Of a stretch of 64,000 nucleotides of DNA, positions 28,643-37,255 are shown one piece after another; the stretch's first letter is position 1; every line of letters begins with the position of its first letter. The translations under genes were made by a program, and so were the position numbers. This DNA is from Solwaraspora sp. WMMA2056 (GTDB lineage Bacteria > Actinomycetota > Actinomycetes > Mycobacteriales > Micromonosporaceae), in NCBI RefSeq assembly GCF_030345095.1, contig NZ_CP128360.1, positions 2,728,001 through 2,792,000 on the forward strand, given 5' to 3'. Under the pieces are notes generated by a model that was not told the origin of the DNA, did no database searches, and saw only the letters and a list, made by a program, of their open reading frames with translations.

Positions 28643-30437
28643 CCGCGGGGGGGTCGGCCGCCAGCGGTTCGGCCGGCGACCCCGGCGGCCCGCCGGCGAG
28701 GGCGGCCCGCCAGCCACCGGCGGCGGTGACGTCGACGGCGTCGCGGACGCCGTGCTCTTCAGCGAGGAACCCGGTGACCCGGCTACCGTCGTCGAGTTCG
28801 ACCGAGCCGAGCCCCAGCGGCGCCGGTACGGTGCCCAGCAGCGCGCCGACGGCCTGATGCGGCAGCCGCCACACCTCGACGGCGATGCCGCCGGGCGGGC
28901 CGTCGCCGGTGTGGACCAGCCCGGGGCGGGGCAGGCCCGGCCCGGCCAGCCGGTAGAGCCGGTAACCCGGGGCGGTCCGGGCCCGGTAGGTCAGCCGCCC
29001 GCCCAGCTCGACCAGCTGATGGTTGAGCGGCAGCCCGGTCAGGTGCGCGCCGGCCACCGCAACGGTGGTCGTCCCGGTCGGTGCGTCGACCGGGTCGGCC
29101 ACCGGTTCGCCGCACCACTGCGCGGCCAGGTCGAGCAGCGGGCCGTCGGCGAAGGCCGGGGCGATGAACTGGACACCGAACGGCAGTCCGTCGGCGCGGG
29201 TCCCGGCCGGTACGGCGACCGCGCACAGGTCGAGCAGGTTGACGAAGTTGGTGAACCGGCCCAGCCGGGCGTTGACACCGACCGGGTCGGCGGCGACCTC
29301 GGCCAGCGTGGGGTGGCCGGGGGTGACCGGCAGCAGGAGTGCGTCCACGTCGGACCAGACGCCCTCGGTGTGGCGGCGCAGCGCCGCCAGGCGGTCCAGT
29401 CCGGCGAAGACGTCGGGCCCGGCGATGTCACGTCCCCGCGAGACGATGGTCCGTACCGTCGGGTCGAGGTGCGGGCCGTCCGGCTCCAGCAGGTGCCCGA
29501 ACGCGGCCCAGCGGGCGGCCAGCCACGGTCCGTCGTAGAGCAGCCGGGCGGCAGCCAGGAACGCGGTGACGTCGACCTCCACCACGTGCGCGGCGACGGT
29601 CCGCAGCCGCCGCAGCGCCGCCCGCCAGGCGGTCTCGTGCACCGGGTCGAGGTCCAGCGGCCGGTCCGGTACGGCGACCACCCGCATCCGGGTGGCGACC
29701 CCGGCCGGCGGTTGGGCCGGCATCGGCCGCGACCACGGATCGTCGGGATCGGCCCAGGTGAGGGCGGCGAGCGCCGGGCGGGCCCCGGCGACGGTCCGGG
29801 TGAAGGTGGTGACGCAGTCCAGCCCGGCGCAGGCGGGCAGTACCCCGACGGTGGAGATCAGCCCCCGGGTCGGTTTCACCCCGACGATGCCGTTGAAGGC
29901 GGCCGGCACCCGGCCGGACCCGGCGGTGTCGGTGCCGAGCGCCAGCGGCACCAGGCCGGTGGCGACGGCGAGGGCACTGCCGGAGCTGCTGCCGCCGCTG
30001 ACGTGTGCGGCGCTGGCCGCGCTGTGGCAGGCGCCGTACGGGCTGCGGGTGCCGACCAGCCCGGTGGCGAACTGGTCCAGGTTGGTCTTACCGATGACCA
30101 CGGCACCGGCGTCGGTGAGTCGGCGTAGCGCGGTGGCCGAGGCGGTGGCCGGTCGGCCGGCCAGGGTCGGGCAGCCGGCGGTGGTGGGGTGGCCGGCCAG
30201 GTCGAGGTTGTCCTTCACGGCGACGGCGGTGCCGGCCAGCGGGGCCTGCGGGTCGACGCGGGCGGCGGCGTCGGCGACCTCGGCCGGGTCGAGCAGGGTG
30301 ATCCAGATCGGCTGTTCGGGGTCGGTGGCCAGCTGCGCGGCGCGGGTCGCGGCGGCCAGCTGCGCGGTGGGAGTGGCGGCGGCCGCCCGCGTGGTGCGGG
30401 TCGCTGCGGTCACGTCGTCCGGTGCGGTCGATGTCAC
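28614..30437 (-). CDS. atzF: Allophanate hydrolase
   Basis: Hydrolyses allophanate to ammonia and carbon dioxide in the cytoplasm. The 607-aa protein has an amidase-signature domain (catalytic Lys75 in AVKDN, cis-Ser near 150 in GGSSSGS, nucleophile Ser174 in DTAGSGR). Its roughly 140-residue C-terminal domain is typical of AtzF and urea amidolyase. The GTG at 30437 was chosen because GGAGGT lies 7 bp before it. No urea carboxylase is present in the window. It is the last gene of the BMP importer operon, separated by a strong hairpin. Confidence 0.92.
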   Translation of the reverse strand: MTSTAPDDVTAATRTTRAAAATPTAQLAAATRAAQLATDPEQPIWITLLDPAEVADAAARVDPQAPLAGTAVAVKDNLDLAGHPTTAGCPTLAGRPATASATALRRLTDAGAVVIGKTNLDQFATGLVGTRSPYGACHSAASAAHVSGGSSSGSALAVATGLVPLALGTDTAGSGRVPAAFNGIVGVKPTRGLISTVGVLPACAGLDCVTTFTRTVAGARPALAALTWADPDDPWSRPMPAQPPAGVATRMRVVAVPDRPLDLDPVHETAWRAALRRLRTVAAHVVEVDVTAFLAAARLLYDGPWLAARWAAFGHLLEPDGPHLDPTVRTIVSRGRDIAGPDVFAGLDRLAALRRHTEGVWSDVDALLLPVTPGHPTLAEVAADPVGVNARLGRFTNFVNLLDLCAVAVPAGTRADGLPFGVQFIAPAFADGPLLDLAAQWCGEPVADPVDAPTGTTTVAVAGAHLTGLPLNHQLVELGGRLTYRARTAPGYRLYRLAGPGLPRPGLVHTGDGPPGGIAVEVWRLPHQAVGALLGTVPAPLGLGSVELDDGSRVTGFLAEEHGVRDAVDVTAAGGWRAALAGGPPGSPAEPLAADPPAVRPAGAGAP

Positions 30438-30456
30438 GGGGGATACCTCCGGTGGC

Positions 30457-30522
30457 GCCGGGGGTACGGCCGGTGCGGGACCGGGCGCGCGGTGGGGCGC
30501 GCACACCGGCCGTACCCCCGGC
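30457..30522 (-). promoter_or_regulatory. Large intergenic hairpin between transporter and atzF
   Basis: A perfect 19-bp inverted repeat (30457-30475 with 30504-30522) around a GC-rich loop that can fold again. It lies between the BMP stop codon and the atzF ribosome site (30445-30450). It can act as a partial terminator or as a 3' end protecting the transporter mRNA, giving less atzF than binding protein. Confidence 0.75.
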
Positions 30523-30529
30523 GGGTCGG

Positions 30530-31702
30530 TCAGGACGACGGGATCTGGCCGACGACGCCGTCGACGAAGTAGTCGATCGACTCGATCGTCTGGTAGTCGG
30601 GGATGGTGTCGGCGGGTACCCGTACGGTGCCTGCCTGGTCGACGACCGGCCCGGCGAACGGCGAACCGTCCTCGGCGCTGATCTTGGCCTTGGCCTGTTC
30701 GACGAGGTCCTTGGTCTCCTCGTCGACCGCCGGCCCGTACGCCGACTGCACGAACGGGTTGTCGCCGGTCTTCAGCCCGACCCGGAAGTTGGCGTTGTAC
30801 TCGCTGCCGGTGAACTCACCGTCCATCATGGTCTCGACCATCTTCGTGTACAGCGGTCCCCAGTCCCATTCGGAGCCGGTGAGCCAGCCGGTCGGGGCGA
30901 GTTCGCTGGCGTCGGCGTGGTAGCCGACGGTGTAGGCGCCGGCCGCCTCGGTGGTGCGGATGATGGTGGCGGTGCAGTCCTGGTGCTGGCTGATCACGTC
31001 GACGCCCTGGGAGAGCAGGCTGTTGGTGGCTTCGGCCTGCTTGGCCGGGTCGCACCAGCTGGAGGTGTTGACCACGTAGGTCTTCGCGTCGGGGTTGACC
31101 GAGGCGGCACCGAGCTGGAACGCGTTGATGTTGTCCAGCGTCTGCGAGATCGGGAACGCGTACACGTACCCCAGTTTGTTGGTCTTCGTGGTTTTTCCGG
31201 CGACGATGCCGGCCAGGTAGACCGGCTCGTAGACGGTGCCGAAGTAGGTGCCGAAGTTCGGCGGCAGGTCGCCGTCGACGATGTTGCCCTGTTGCAGCAC
31301 CACCACGTCGGGGTTGGCGGCGGCGACCTTGAGCGCCGGGTCCTTGTGGCCGTACGAGGTGGCGAAAATGATCTTCGCGCCCTTGCGGATCATGCTCTCC
31401 ATCACCCGGGTGGCGTTGTCGTCCTCCGGGACGTTCTCGGCGGTCAGCACCTCCAGATCCGGGTACGCGGCGGCGACGGCCTGACTGCCGGCGTACGCGG
31501 CCTGGTTGTAGCCGTAGTCGTCCTTGGGTCCGACGAAGATGAAGCCGATCGCGGTGCCGCCGGTGCCGGGCGCCCCGGCGGCGTCCCCGGTCGACGCGGC
31601 GGTGGTGGTGTTGGTGGCACAGCCGGCCAGCAGTACGGCGGCGAGCGTGGTGGCGGCCGTGGCGGCAAGCGCGCCGCGACGGGACAGTCTTCGGATGCTC
31701 AT
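30530..31702 (-). CDS. BMP-family ABC substrate-binding lipoprotein
   Basis: A 390-aa basic-membrane-protein family binding protein, a family that captures nucleosides or purine-like bases. Lipobox LLAGC at residues 24-28. Typical motifs follow: FIFVGPKDDYGYNQ, VMESMIRKGAKIIFATSYGH and DVISQHQD. GGAGGA lies 8 bp before the ATG. It is transcribed after the ATPase and the two permeases. The presence of atzF downstream suggests a nitrogen-rich ring or ureide as ligand; that is inference. Confidence 0.93.
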   Translation of the reverse strand: MSIRRLSRRGALAATAATTLAAVLLAGCATNTTTAASTGDAAGAPGTGGTAIGFIFVGPKDDYGYNQAAYAGSQAVAAAYPDLEVLTAENVPEDDNATRVMESMIRKGAKIIFATSYGHKDPALKVAAANPDVVVLQQGNIVDGDLPPNFGTYFGTVYEPVYLAGIVAGKTTKTNKLGYVYAFPISQTLDNINAFQLGAASVNPDAKTYVVNTSSWCDPAKQAEATNSLLSQGVDVISQHQDCTATIIRTTEAAGAYTVGYHADASELAPTGWLTGSEWDWGPLYTKMVETMMDGEFTGSEYNANFRVGLKTGDNPFVQSAYGPAVDEETKDLVEQAKAKISAEDGSPFAGPVVDQAGTVRVPADTIPDYQTIESIDYFVDGVVGQIPSS

Positions 31703-31721
31703 CTGGGGGTTCCTCCGTGAT

Positions 31722-32633
31722 CTATTTGGCGGGGGTCAACTCGAAGACCCGGGAAAGTCCTTCCGGGGCGGCGTTGCTGCGGCGGCGGCCGAGCAGCACC
31801 AGCGCGGCGATGGTCACCAGGTACGGCAGTGCGTCCAGGGCGAACTGGTTGAAGCCCAGGCCACGGGCCTGCAGCGCGGGGGAGAGGGCGAGGGCGGCGC
31901 CGAACAGGTACGCCCCGCCGACGGCGCGCAGCGGATGCCAGGCGGCGAAGATGACCAGGGCGACGGCGATGAAGCCCCGACCGGCGGTCATGTTCTCGAA
32001 CCAGGCGGTGGCGTACGCGGTGGACAGGTGCGCGCCGCCGATACCGGCGAGCAGACCACCGGTCACCACGGCCAGGTAGCGCACCAGCTGCGGCGAGTGC
32101 CCGTACGCGGTGAGCACCTCGCCGCGTTCGCCGGCCCCCCGGATGGTCAGGCCGACCCGGCTGCGGTACAGCAGCCACCAGATCGCCGGGGCGAGCAGGT
32201 AGGAGCCGTAGACGAGCGGGTCGTGCTGGAAGAAGATCGGCCCCAGCCAGGGGATGTCGGCCAGCAGCGGGATCGGGTACGGCCGGAACGGGCTGATCGC
32301 CCGGCCGACGTACGCGGCCCCGAACATCGAGGTCAGCCCGAGGCCGAGGAAGAGCACGACCAGGCCGGTGGCGAGCTGGTTGGCGCCCCGGCAGAGCACC
32401 ATCACCGCGTGGACCAGGGCGAGCAGGCCGCCGGCGGCGGCACCGGCCACCACCCCGGCCCACGGGCTACCGGTCTCGGCGGTGACGGCGTACGCGGCGA
32501 GCGCGCCGGTGAGCATGCTCCCCTCGGTGCCGAGGTTGATCACCCCGGCGCGTTCGGCGATGGTCTCGCCGAGGGCGGCGTAGAGGATGGCGGTGCCGCC
32601 GCGCACCCCGCCGGTGAGGACGTCGACGATCAC
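31722..32633 (-). CDS. ABC transporter permease (NupQ/YufQ type)
   Basis: A 303-aa permease of the BMP-type nucleoside importer class, with about eight hydrophobic segments. Conserved residues include ERAGVINLGTEG near the start and GAGERGEVLTAYG in the coupling loop. The GTG at 32633 overlaps the end of the upstream permease by 4 bp and has AGGAG 7 bp ahead. Works with the other permease and the two-domain ATPase of the same operon. Confidence 0.94.
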   Translation of the reverse strand: MIVDVLTGGVRGGTAILYAALGETIAERAGVINLGTEGSMLTGALAAYAVTAETGSPWAGVVAGAAAGGLLALVHAVMVLCRGANQLATGLVVLFLGLGLTSMFGAAYVGRAISPFRPYPIPLLADIPWLGPIFFQHDPLVYGSYLLAPAIWWLLYRSRVGLTIRGAGERGEVLTAYGHSPQLVRYLAVVTGGLLAGIGGAHLSTAYATAWFENMTAGRGFIAVALVIFAAWHPLRAVGGAYLFGAALALSPALQARGLGFNQFALDALPYLVTIAALVLLGRRRSNAAPEGLSRVFELTPAK

Positions 32634-33688
32634 TTCTTGCTCCTTCGGGTGAAGCCGAGCACGACGAGCAGCACGATGGCCATCAGCACGTTGACCGAGG
32701 CGGCCGGCAGGTTGGCGTCGATCTGCAGGCTGTCGCCGGTCATCGCGATCGCGGCCAGCAGCAGCGCGGCCAACGCGACCCGCAGCGGCCGGTGCAGCGC
32801 CAGCCAGCTGGCCAGGAAGCCGACGTAGCCGAAGTTGGCGGTCATGCCGGGGCGCAGCTTGAACTCCGTACCGGCGAAGTGGACCAGCCCGGCCAGGCCG
32901 GCGAGTGCGCCGCCGACGAGCATCGAGGTGACCAGCAGCGTGCCGACCCGCAGGCCGGCGCGGCGGGCCGCTTCCGGGTTGCCGCCGACGACCCGCAGCC
33001 GGAATCCCCAGCCGGTGCGCGACATCAGCCACCAGATGGCGACCAGCGCGATCCCGGCGACGACGATGCCGGTGTTGAGGGTGCCGCCGGGCACGAACAG
33101 TGGCAGCCGGGCGGTGTCTTCCAGGGGTCGGCTGGCGGGTTGGCCGAAGCCGGAGGCGTCCTTCCACGGGTCGTAGATCAGCAGCAGCATGATGTCGATG
33201 GCGATGAAGTTCATCAGCAGCGTGGTGATCGCCTCGTTGACCTTGACGGCGAGCCGCAGGCCGGCGGCGATGCCGGCCCACGCCGCGCCGCCGACCATCG
33301 CCGCGACGATCATCAGGGCAAGGACGACCGGGCCGGGCAGCCGCTGGTCGGTGACGAGGCCGACGCCGGCGGCGCAGACCGCGCCGATCACGATCTGGCC
33401 TTCGCCGCCGACGTTGAGCAGGCCGGCCCGCGCCGGTACGGCGACGGCGAGCGCGGCGAGCACCAGCACCGAGGCCCGCACCAGTACGGTCTGCGCCTGG
33501 GCCGGGTCGGCCAGCGACGTCACCATGTCGCCGTACATGGCCAGCGGGTCCACGCCCTTGGCGGCGGCGAAGGCGCCGAAGATCACCGGAGCGGCGAGTA
33601 CGGCGACGACGACCCGCAGCCACAGTTCTGCTCGATTGTCGACAGTTTTTGCCTGTTCGGGGGCAGGGCGTACCAACGTGTCGGTCAC
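32630..33688 (-). CDS. ABC transporter permease (NupP/YufP type)
   Basis: A 352-aa permease with about nine hydrophobic segments, the longer partner of the pair. The family motif PARAGLLNVGGEGQI is at about residues 80-95, and RVVGGNPEAARRAG forms the ATPase-contact loop. The GTG start overlaps the ATPase stop by 4 bp (GTGA). The tight overlaps through four genes indicate one coupled operon. Confidence 0.94.
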   Translation of the reverse strand: MTDTLVRPAPEQAKTVDNRAELWLRVVVAVLAAPVIFGAFAAAKGVDPLAMYGDMVTSLADPAQAQTVLVRASVLVLAALAVAVPARAGLLNVGGEGQIVIGAVCAAGVGLVTDQRLPGPVVLALMIVAAMVGGAAWAGIAAGLRLAVKVNEAITTLLMNFIAIDIMLLLIYDPWKDASGFGQPASRPLEDTARLPLFVPGGTLNTGIVVAGIALVAIWWLMSRTGWGFRLRVVGGNPEAARRAGLRVGTLLVTSMLVGGALAGLAGLVHFAGTEFKLRPGMTANFGYVGFLASWLALHRPLRVALAALLLAAIAMTGDSLQIDANLPAASVNVLMAIVLLVVLGFTRRSKK

Positions 33689-35262
33689 CTCAGGTCACTC
33701 CTACCAGCCGCTTCGGCGTGGTTGCCGCCACCAGCGCTGCCCAGCATCAGCTGGCCGATCGCGTACCGGTCGGTGCTCGCCGGTGTCACGACCCCGGCCA
33801 GCTCCCCGTTGTGCAGCACCGCGATCCGGTCGCTGATCGCCAGCAGCTCGTCCAGGTCCTCCGAGACCACCAGCACCGCCGCCCCGGCGTCGCGCTGCTC
33901 CAGCAGCAGCTCCTGGGTCCGCCGGGTGGTCGCGATGTCCAGCCCCCGACTCGGGTACGCGGCCACCACCACCGTCGCCGGCGCGCCCAGCGCCCGGGTC
34001 AGCAGCACCCGCTGCACGTTGCCGCCGGACAGCTCGGCCACCACCCGGTCACCGGCCGCCATCCGCAGCCCGGCCCGCTCCTCCCGCCGCACCGCCTCGG
34101 CCGTCACCGTCCGCCAGTCGATGCCCAGACCCCGACGGACCGCGCCGAGATCGGCCAACGCCATGTGCTCGGTGACGGTCAACCCGGGCACCACCGCGTC
34201 GGTGAGTGGATCCTCCGGCACCCCGACCGCCCCGGCGGCGAGGGCCTGCCGGGGCCGGCCGTGCACCACGACGTCCCCGATGTGCACCGAACCGGCGGCC
34301 ACCCGGCGCTCGCCGAGGATCACCTCGCACAGCTCACGTTGCCCGCTGCCGGCCACCCCGGCCACCCCGACCAGCTCACCCGGGCGCAGGTCCAGGTCGA
34401 TCGCGCGCAGCGCCGGCGCACCCCGGTCCCCGGTGACGTCGACACCACGCAGCCGCACGATCGGCTCGACGTCAGCGCCCGGCGGCTGGCGGTGGCCGGC
34501 CAGCCCCGGCACCGAGCGGCCGACCATCGCCTCGACCAGCTCCGCGTCGGTGTGCCCGGCCGGATCGGCGTTGCGCAGCACCACCCGACCGCCGCGCAGC
34601 ACGGTCACCCGGTCGGCGATCGCCCGCGCCTCGGCCAGCTTGTGGGTGATGATGACGATCGACAGTCCGTTGGCCCGCAACGCCCGCACCGCGGCGAACA
34701 GCGCGTCGACCTCCTGCGGGGCCAGCACGCTGGTCGGCTCGTCGAGGATCAGCAGCCGTGCCCCGGCCATCAGCACCTTGAGGATCTCCACCCGCTGGCG
34801 TTCCCCGATGGACAGGTGCGCCACCAGCGCGTCCGGGTGCACCGGCAGGCCGTACCGCCGGGCCTGCTCGGCGATCCGCGCGGACAGTGCCCGCCGCTGG
34901 AACCGCAGCCCGCGACCGGGCAGGGCCAGGGCGATGTTCTCGGTGACGGTGAACGCCGGGATCAGCCGCAGATCCTGGAAGACCATGCCGATCCCGGCCG
35001 CGCGGGCCGCCGCCGGCGAGTCGATCGCCGCCGGTACGCCGTCCACCCGCAGCTCACCGGCGTCCGGCCGGTACACGCCGTAGATCAGTTTCATCAGTGT
35101 GCTCTTGCCGGCGCCGTTCTCGCCGAGTACGGCGTGCACCTCGCCGGGTGCGACGTCGAAGTCGACGCCGTCGTTGGCGACGACCGCGCCGAACCGGCAG
35201 GTCAGGTTGCGGACCGACAGCAGCGCGGTGGCGCAGTCCACCGGCGTGGCCACGGCGGTCAT
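33685..35262 (-). CDS. ABC transporter ATP-binding protein, two fused domains (NupO/YufO type)
   Basis: A 525-aa double ATPase. The first domain has a full Walker A (GENGAGKST), signature LSIGERQR and Walker B (LLILDEPT). The second has a degenerate Walker A (GVAGSGQREL) and an intact signature LSGGNVQR, as is usual in nucleoside and sugar importers of this class. The ATG at 35262 overlaps the stop of the GntR gene (ATGA), so regulator and transporter are made from one message. Confidence 0.95.
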   Translation of the reverse strand: MTAVATPVDCATALLSVRNLTCRFGAVVANDGVDFDVAPGEVHAVLGENGAGKSTLMKLIYGVYRPDAGELRVDGVPAAIDSPAAARAAGIGMVFQDLRLIPAFTVTENIALALPGRGLRFQRRALSARIAEQARRYGLPVHPDALVAHLSIGERQRVEILKVLMAGARLLILDEPTSVLAPQEVDALFAAVRALRANGLSIVIITHKLAEARAIADRVTVLRGGRVVLRNADPAGHTDAELVEAMVGRSVPGLAGHRQPPGADVEPIVRLRGVDVTGDRGAPALRAIDLDLRPGELVGVAGVAGSGQRELCEVILGERRVAAGSVHIGDVVVHGRPRQALAAGAVGVPEDPLTDAVVPGLTVTEHMALADLGAVRRGLGIDWRTVTAEAVRREERAGLRMAAGDRVVAELSGGNVQRVLLTRALGAPATVVVAAYPSRGLDIATTRRTQELLLEQRDAGAAVLVVSEDLDELLAISDRIAVLHNGELAGVVTPASTDRYAIGQLMLGSAGGGNHAEAAGRSDLR

Positions 35263-35981
35263 TGCAGCGGCCTTGTCTCGACGGCCATCATCCGGGTCAG
35301 GGCCTGCGCGGCCCGTTGCTCGACGACGGCGACGGATTCCCCCAGATGCATCGTGAACCTCCGGTGTGCGGTGTCGAGGTCGCCACCGAGGACGGCCTCC
35401 AGGATGCCGAGGTGCTGCGCGATCGTCCGGTCGATCCGCTCGGCGGAGAGGAAGTCGTGCATCCGGACCACCCGGATGCGTTCGTTGACCACGCCGAGCA
35501 TCCCGGCGAGGGCGTTGTTGCCGGTGGCCTCGGCCAGCCGGACGTGGAAGCTCTCGTCGAGCAGCACGAAGCCGGGATCCGGCTCCGGGGTGTCGCGGCG
35601 CAGCACCAGCCAGTCGTCGCGCAGCGGCTCGACGACGGCCGGGTCGTGCGGCTCACCGGTCTCGGCCGGCCGGTGCAGCGCCGCCAGCTCCAAGGCGCGG
35701 CGTACCTCGTACAGTTGCCGGACCTCGACCAGGTTGGACGCCGCCGGTACGTAACCCCCGTCCGGCAGGCGTTCGACGAGGCGCTCGGCGTGCAACCGGG
35801 CCAGGGCCTGGCGGACCGGGGTACGCGAAACCGACAGCAGGGTGGCCAGCCGCTCCTCGCCGAGCCGGATCCGCAGCGGGAAGTCACCGACCAGCAGCCG
35901 CCGCTTCAGCTCGGTGTAGGCGTGCTCACCGGCCTGTGCTCGCGGAGGTGTGTCCAGTCTTGTATCCAACGCCGGATCCAT
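35259..35981 (-). CDS. GntR/FCD-family transcriptional regulator of the BMP importer operon
   Basis: A 240-aa FadR-like regulator. The winged helix is at about 20-85, with recognition helix LSVSRTPVRQALARL. The FCD ligand domain follows, with metal-binding residues in DESFHVRLAEATGN and AQHLGILEAV. The ATG at 35981 was chosen; a longer frame starting from TTG lacks a ribosome site. It is the first gene of the operon and overlaps the ATPase gene by 4 bp, so it most likely represses its own operon until a catabolic ligand binds. Confidence 0.9.
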   Translation of the reverse strand: MDPALDTRLDTPPRAQAGEHAYTELKRRLLVGDFPLRIRLGEERLATLLSVSRTPVRQALARLHAERLVERLPDGGYVPAASNLVEVRQLYEVRRALELAALHRPAETGEPHDPAVVEPLRDDWLVLRRDTPEPDPGFVLLDESFHVRLAEATGNNALAGMLGVVNERIRVVRMHDFLSAERIDRTIAQHLGILEAVLGGDLDTAHRRFTMHLGESVAVVEQRAAQALTRMMAVETRPLQ

Positions 35982-36083
35982 GAACGGACCGTAGGGGCGT
36001 CGTGCTTCCACGGTGTTTCCTGACGGTAAGCAGCCGGACGCGACAGCGGGCAAACCAGACCGATCCCGCGCATGTCCGGTGGG

Positions 36084-36602
36084 TCAGCGGCCGGTGGAGC
36101 CGTCGATCTTCTCCCGCAGGATGTCGGCGTGACCGGCGTGCCGCGCGGTCTCCTCGATCATGTGCACCAGCACCCACCGTCTCGTCGGCGGCAGGCCGCG
36201 GCCCGGCGGCCGGGCCGCGGGACCGGCCAGGTCGGTCCAGCCGTCGACGACCTCGTTCGCCCGCGCGATCGTCTCCCGGTAGTCGGCGAGCAGCCCGTCG
36301 ACCGTCTCCTGCGGGTCCGGTCGCAGGGTGGCGCGCAGATCGGAGATCGGCTCGCCGAGGAAGTAGAACCGCTCGACGTGGGCCAGATGCTTGATCAGCC
36401 CCAGCAGGCTGGTGCCGGACGGCACCCCGGCGGTACGGACCTGCGGCTCCGGCGTGCCCGCGACCTTGCCCGCGATCGAGTCCCGCAGGTAGTCGAGGAA
36501 GCCCACCAGGGTGGCCTGCTCGCCCGGCGCGGTCCACGCCGGCCCGGTGTCCTTGCGCCTGCGCCGTGCCCTTGGTGACGTCGGCCGCTCCGTTGCCGGC
36601 AT
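36084..36602 (-). CDS. DinB-fold protein (DUF664)
   Basis: A 172-aa four-helix metal-binding protein of the DinB_2/DUF664 group. Likely metal ligands are His85 region (LIKHLAHVERFYF), and HMIEETARHAGHADILRE near the C-terminus. Many actinobacterial members use mycothiol or other thiols. The ATG overlaps the stop of the upstream methyltransferase by one base (TGATG), so they are coupled. Substrate unknown. Confidence 0.88.
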   Translation of the reverse strand: MPATERPTSPRARRRRKDTGPAWTAPGEQATLVGFLDYLRDSIAGKVAGTPEPQVRTAGVPSGTSLLGLIKHLAHVERFYFLGEPISDLRATLRPDPQETVDGLLADYRETIARANEVVDGWTDLAGPAARPPGRGLPPTRRWVLVHMIEETARHAGHADILREKIDGSTGR

Positions 36603-37255
36603 CAGCCGTCCCCTTCGGTGCGCCGGATGAGCAGCACGTTGTCGATCACGGTGGCGGTCTGGCCGCCCGGCCCGGTGGCCCGCCGCTGCGGCATCTCGGC
36701 GCGCAGCACCGTCCACTGCTGCGGATCCAGATCGAGGCTCGCGGCGACCTCGTCGGGCGTCGGCAGGTGGGCGTCCGGGTCCTGGTTCCACGACCAGGGC
36801 GCGACGGAGCCGTGGTCGACGATCAGCAACCGGCCGCCGGGCCGCAGCGCCTGCGCGGCGGTACGCAGCACCCGGCTGCGGTCCAGCGCGAACGGCGTGT
36901 GGAAGTACTGCGCGTTGACCAGGTCGAACGTGCCGGTCGGGAAGCTGTGCGCCAGATCGTGCCGTTCGCCGGTCACCTGGTCGCCGAGGCCGAGCTCGCC
37001 GGCTGCCGCCTCGACGCGGGCCACCGCCGTACCGGAGATGTCCACGGCGGTGACCCGCCAACCACGCTGGGCGAGCCAGATGGCGTCGCCGCCGGGGCCA
37101 CATCCCAGATCCAGGGCCACGCCAGGGCTCAGCGATTCGGCGATCTCGACGAGTCGCTGGTTCGGCGGCTTGGCCGAGCCGGCCAGGTTGCGGTGCAGCT
37201 CCTCCCAGAACGACTCGGGGCCGGCGTCCAACTTCGGGCCCTGCCATCCATTCAT
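36602..37255 (-). CDS. SAM-dependent methyltransferase, class I
   Basis: A 217-aa methyltransferase with motif I LDLGCGPGGDAI at about 51-62, the acidic end of strand 2 (VTAVDISG) and motif IV FDLVNAQYFHTPF. The C-terminal segment matches tellurite-resistance or thiopurine-type small methyltransferases in plan only. It is coupled on both sides: it overlaps the hydrolase gene by 4 bp and the DinB gene by 1 bp. Acceptor unknown. Confidence 0.9.
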   Translation of the reverse strand: MNGWQGPKLDAGPESFWEELHRNLAGSAKPPNQRLVEIAESLSPGVALDLGCGPGGDAIWLAQRGWRVTAVDISGTAVARVEAAAGELGLGDQVTGERHDLAHSFPTGTFDLVNAQYFHTPFALDRSRVLRTAAQALRPGGRLLIVDHGSVAPWSWNQDPDAHLPTPDEVAASLDLDPQQWTVLRAEMPQRRATGPGGQTATVIDNVLLIRRTEGDG

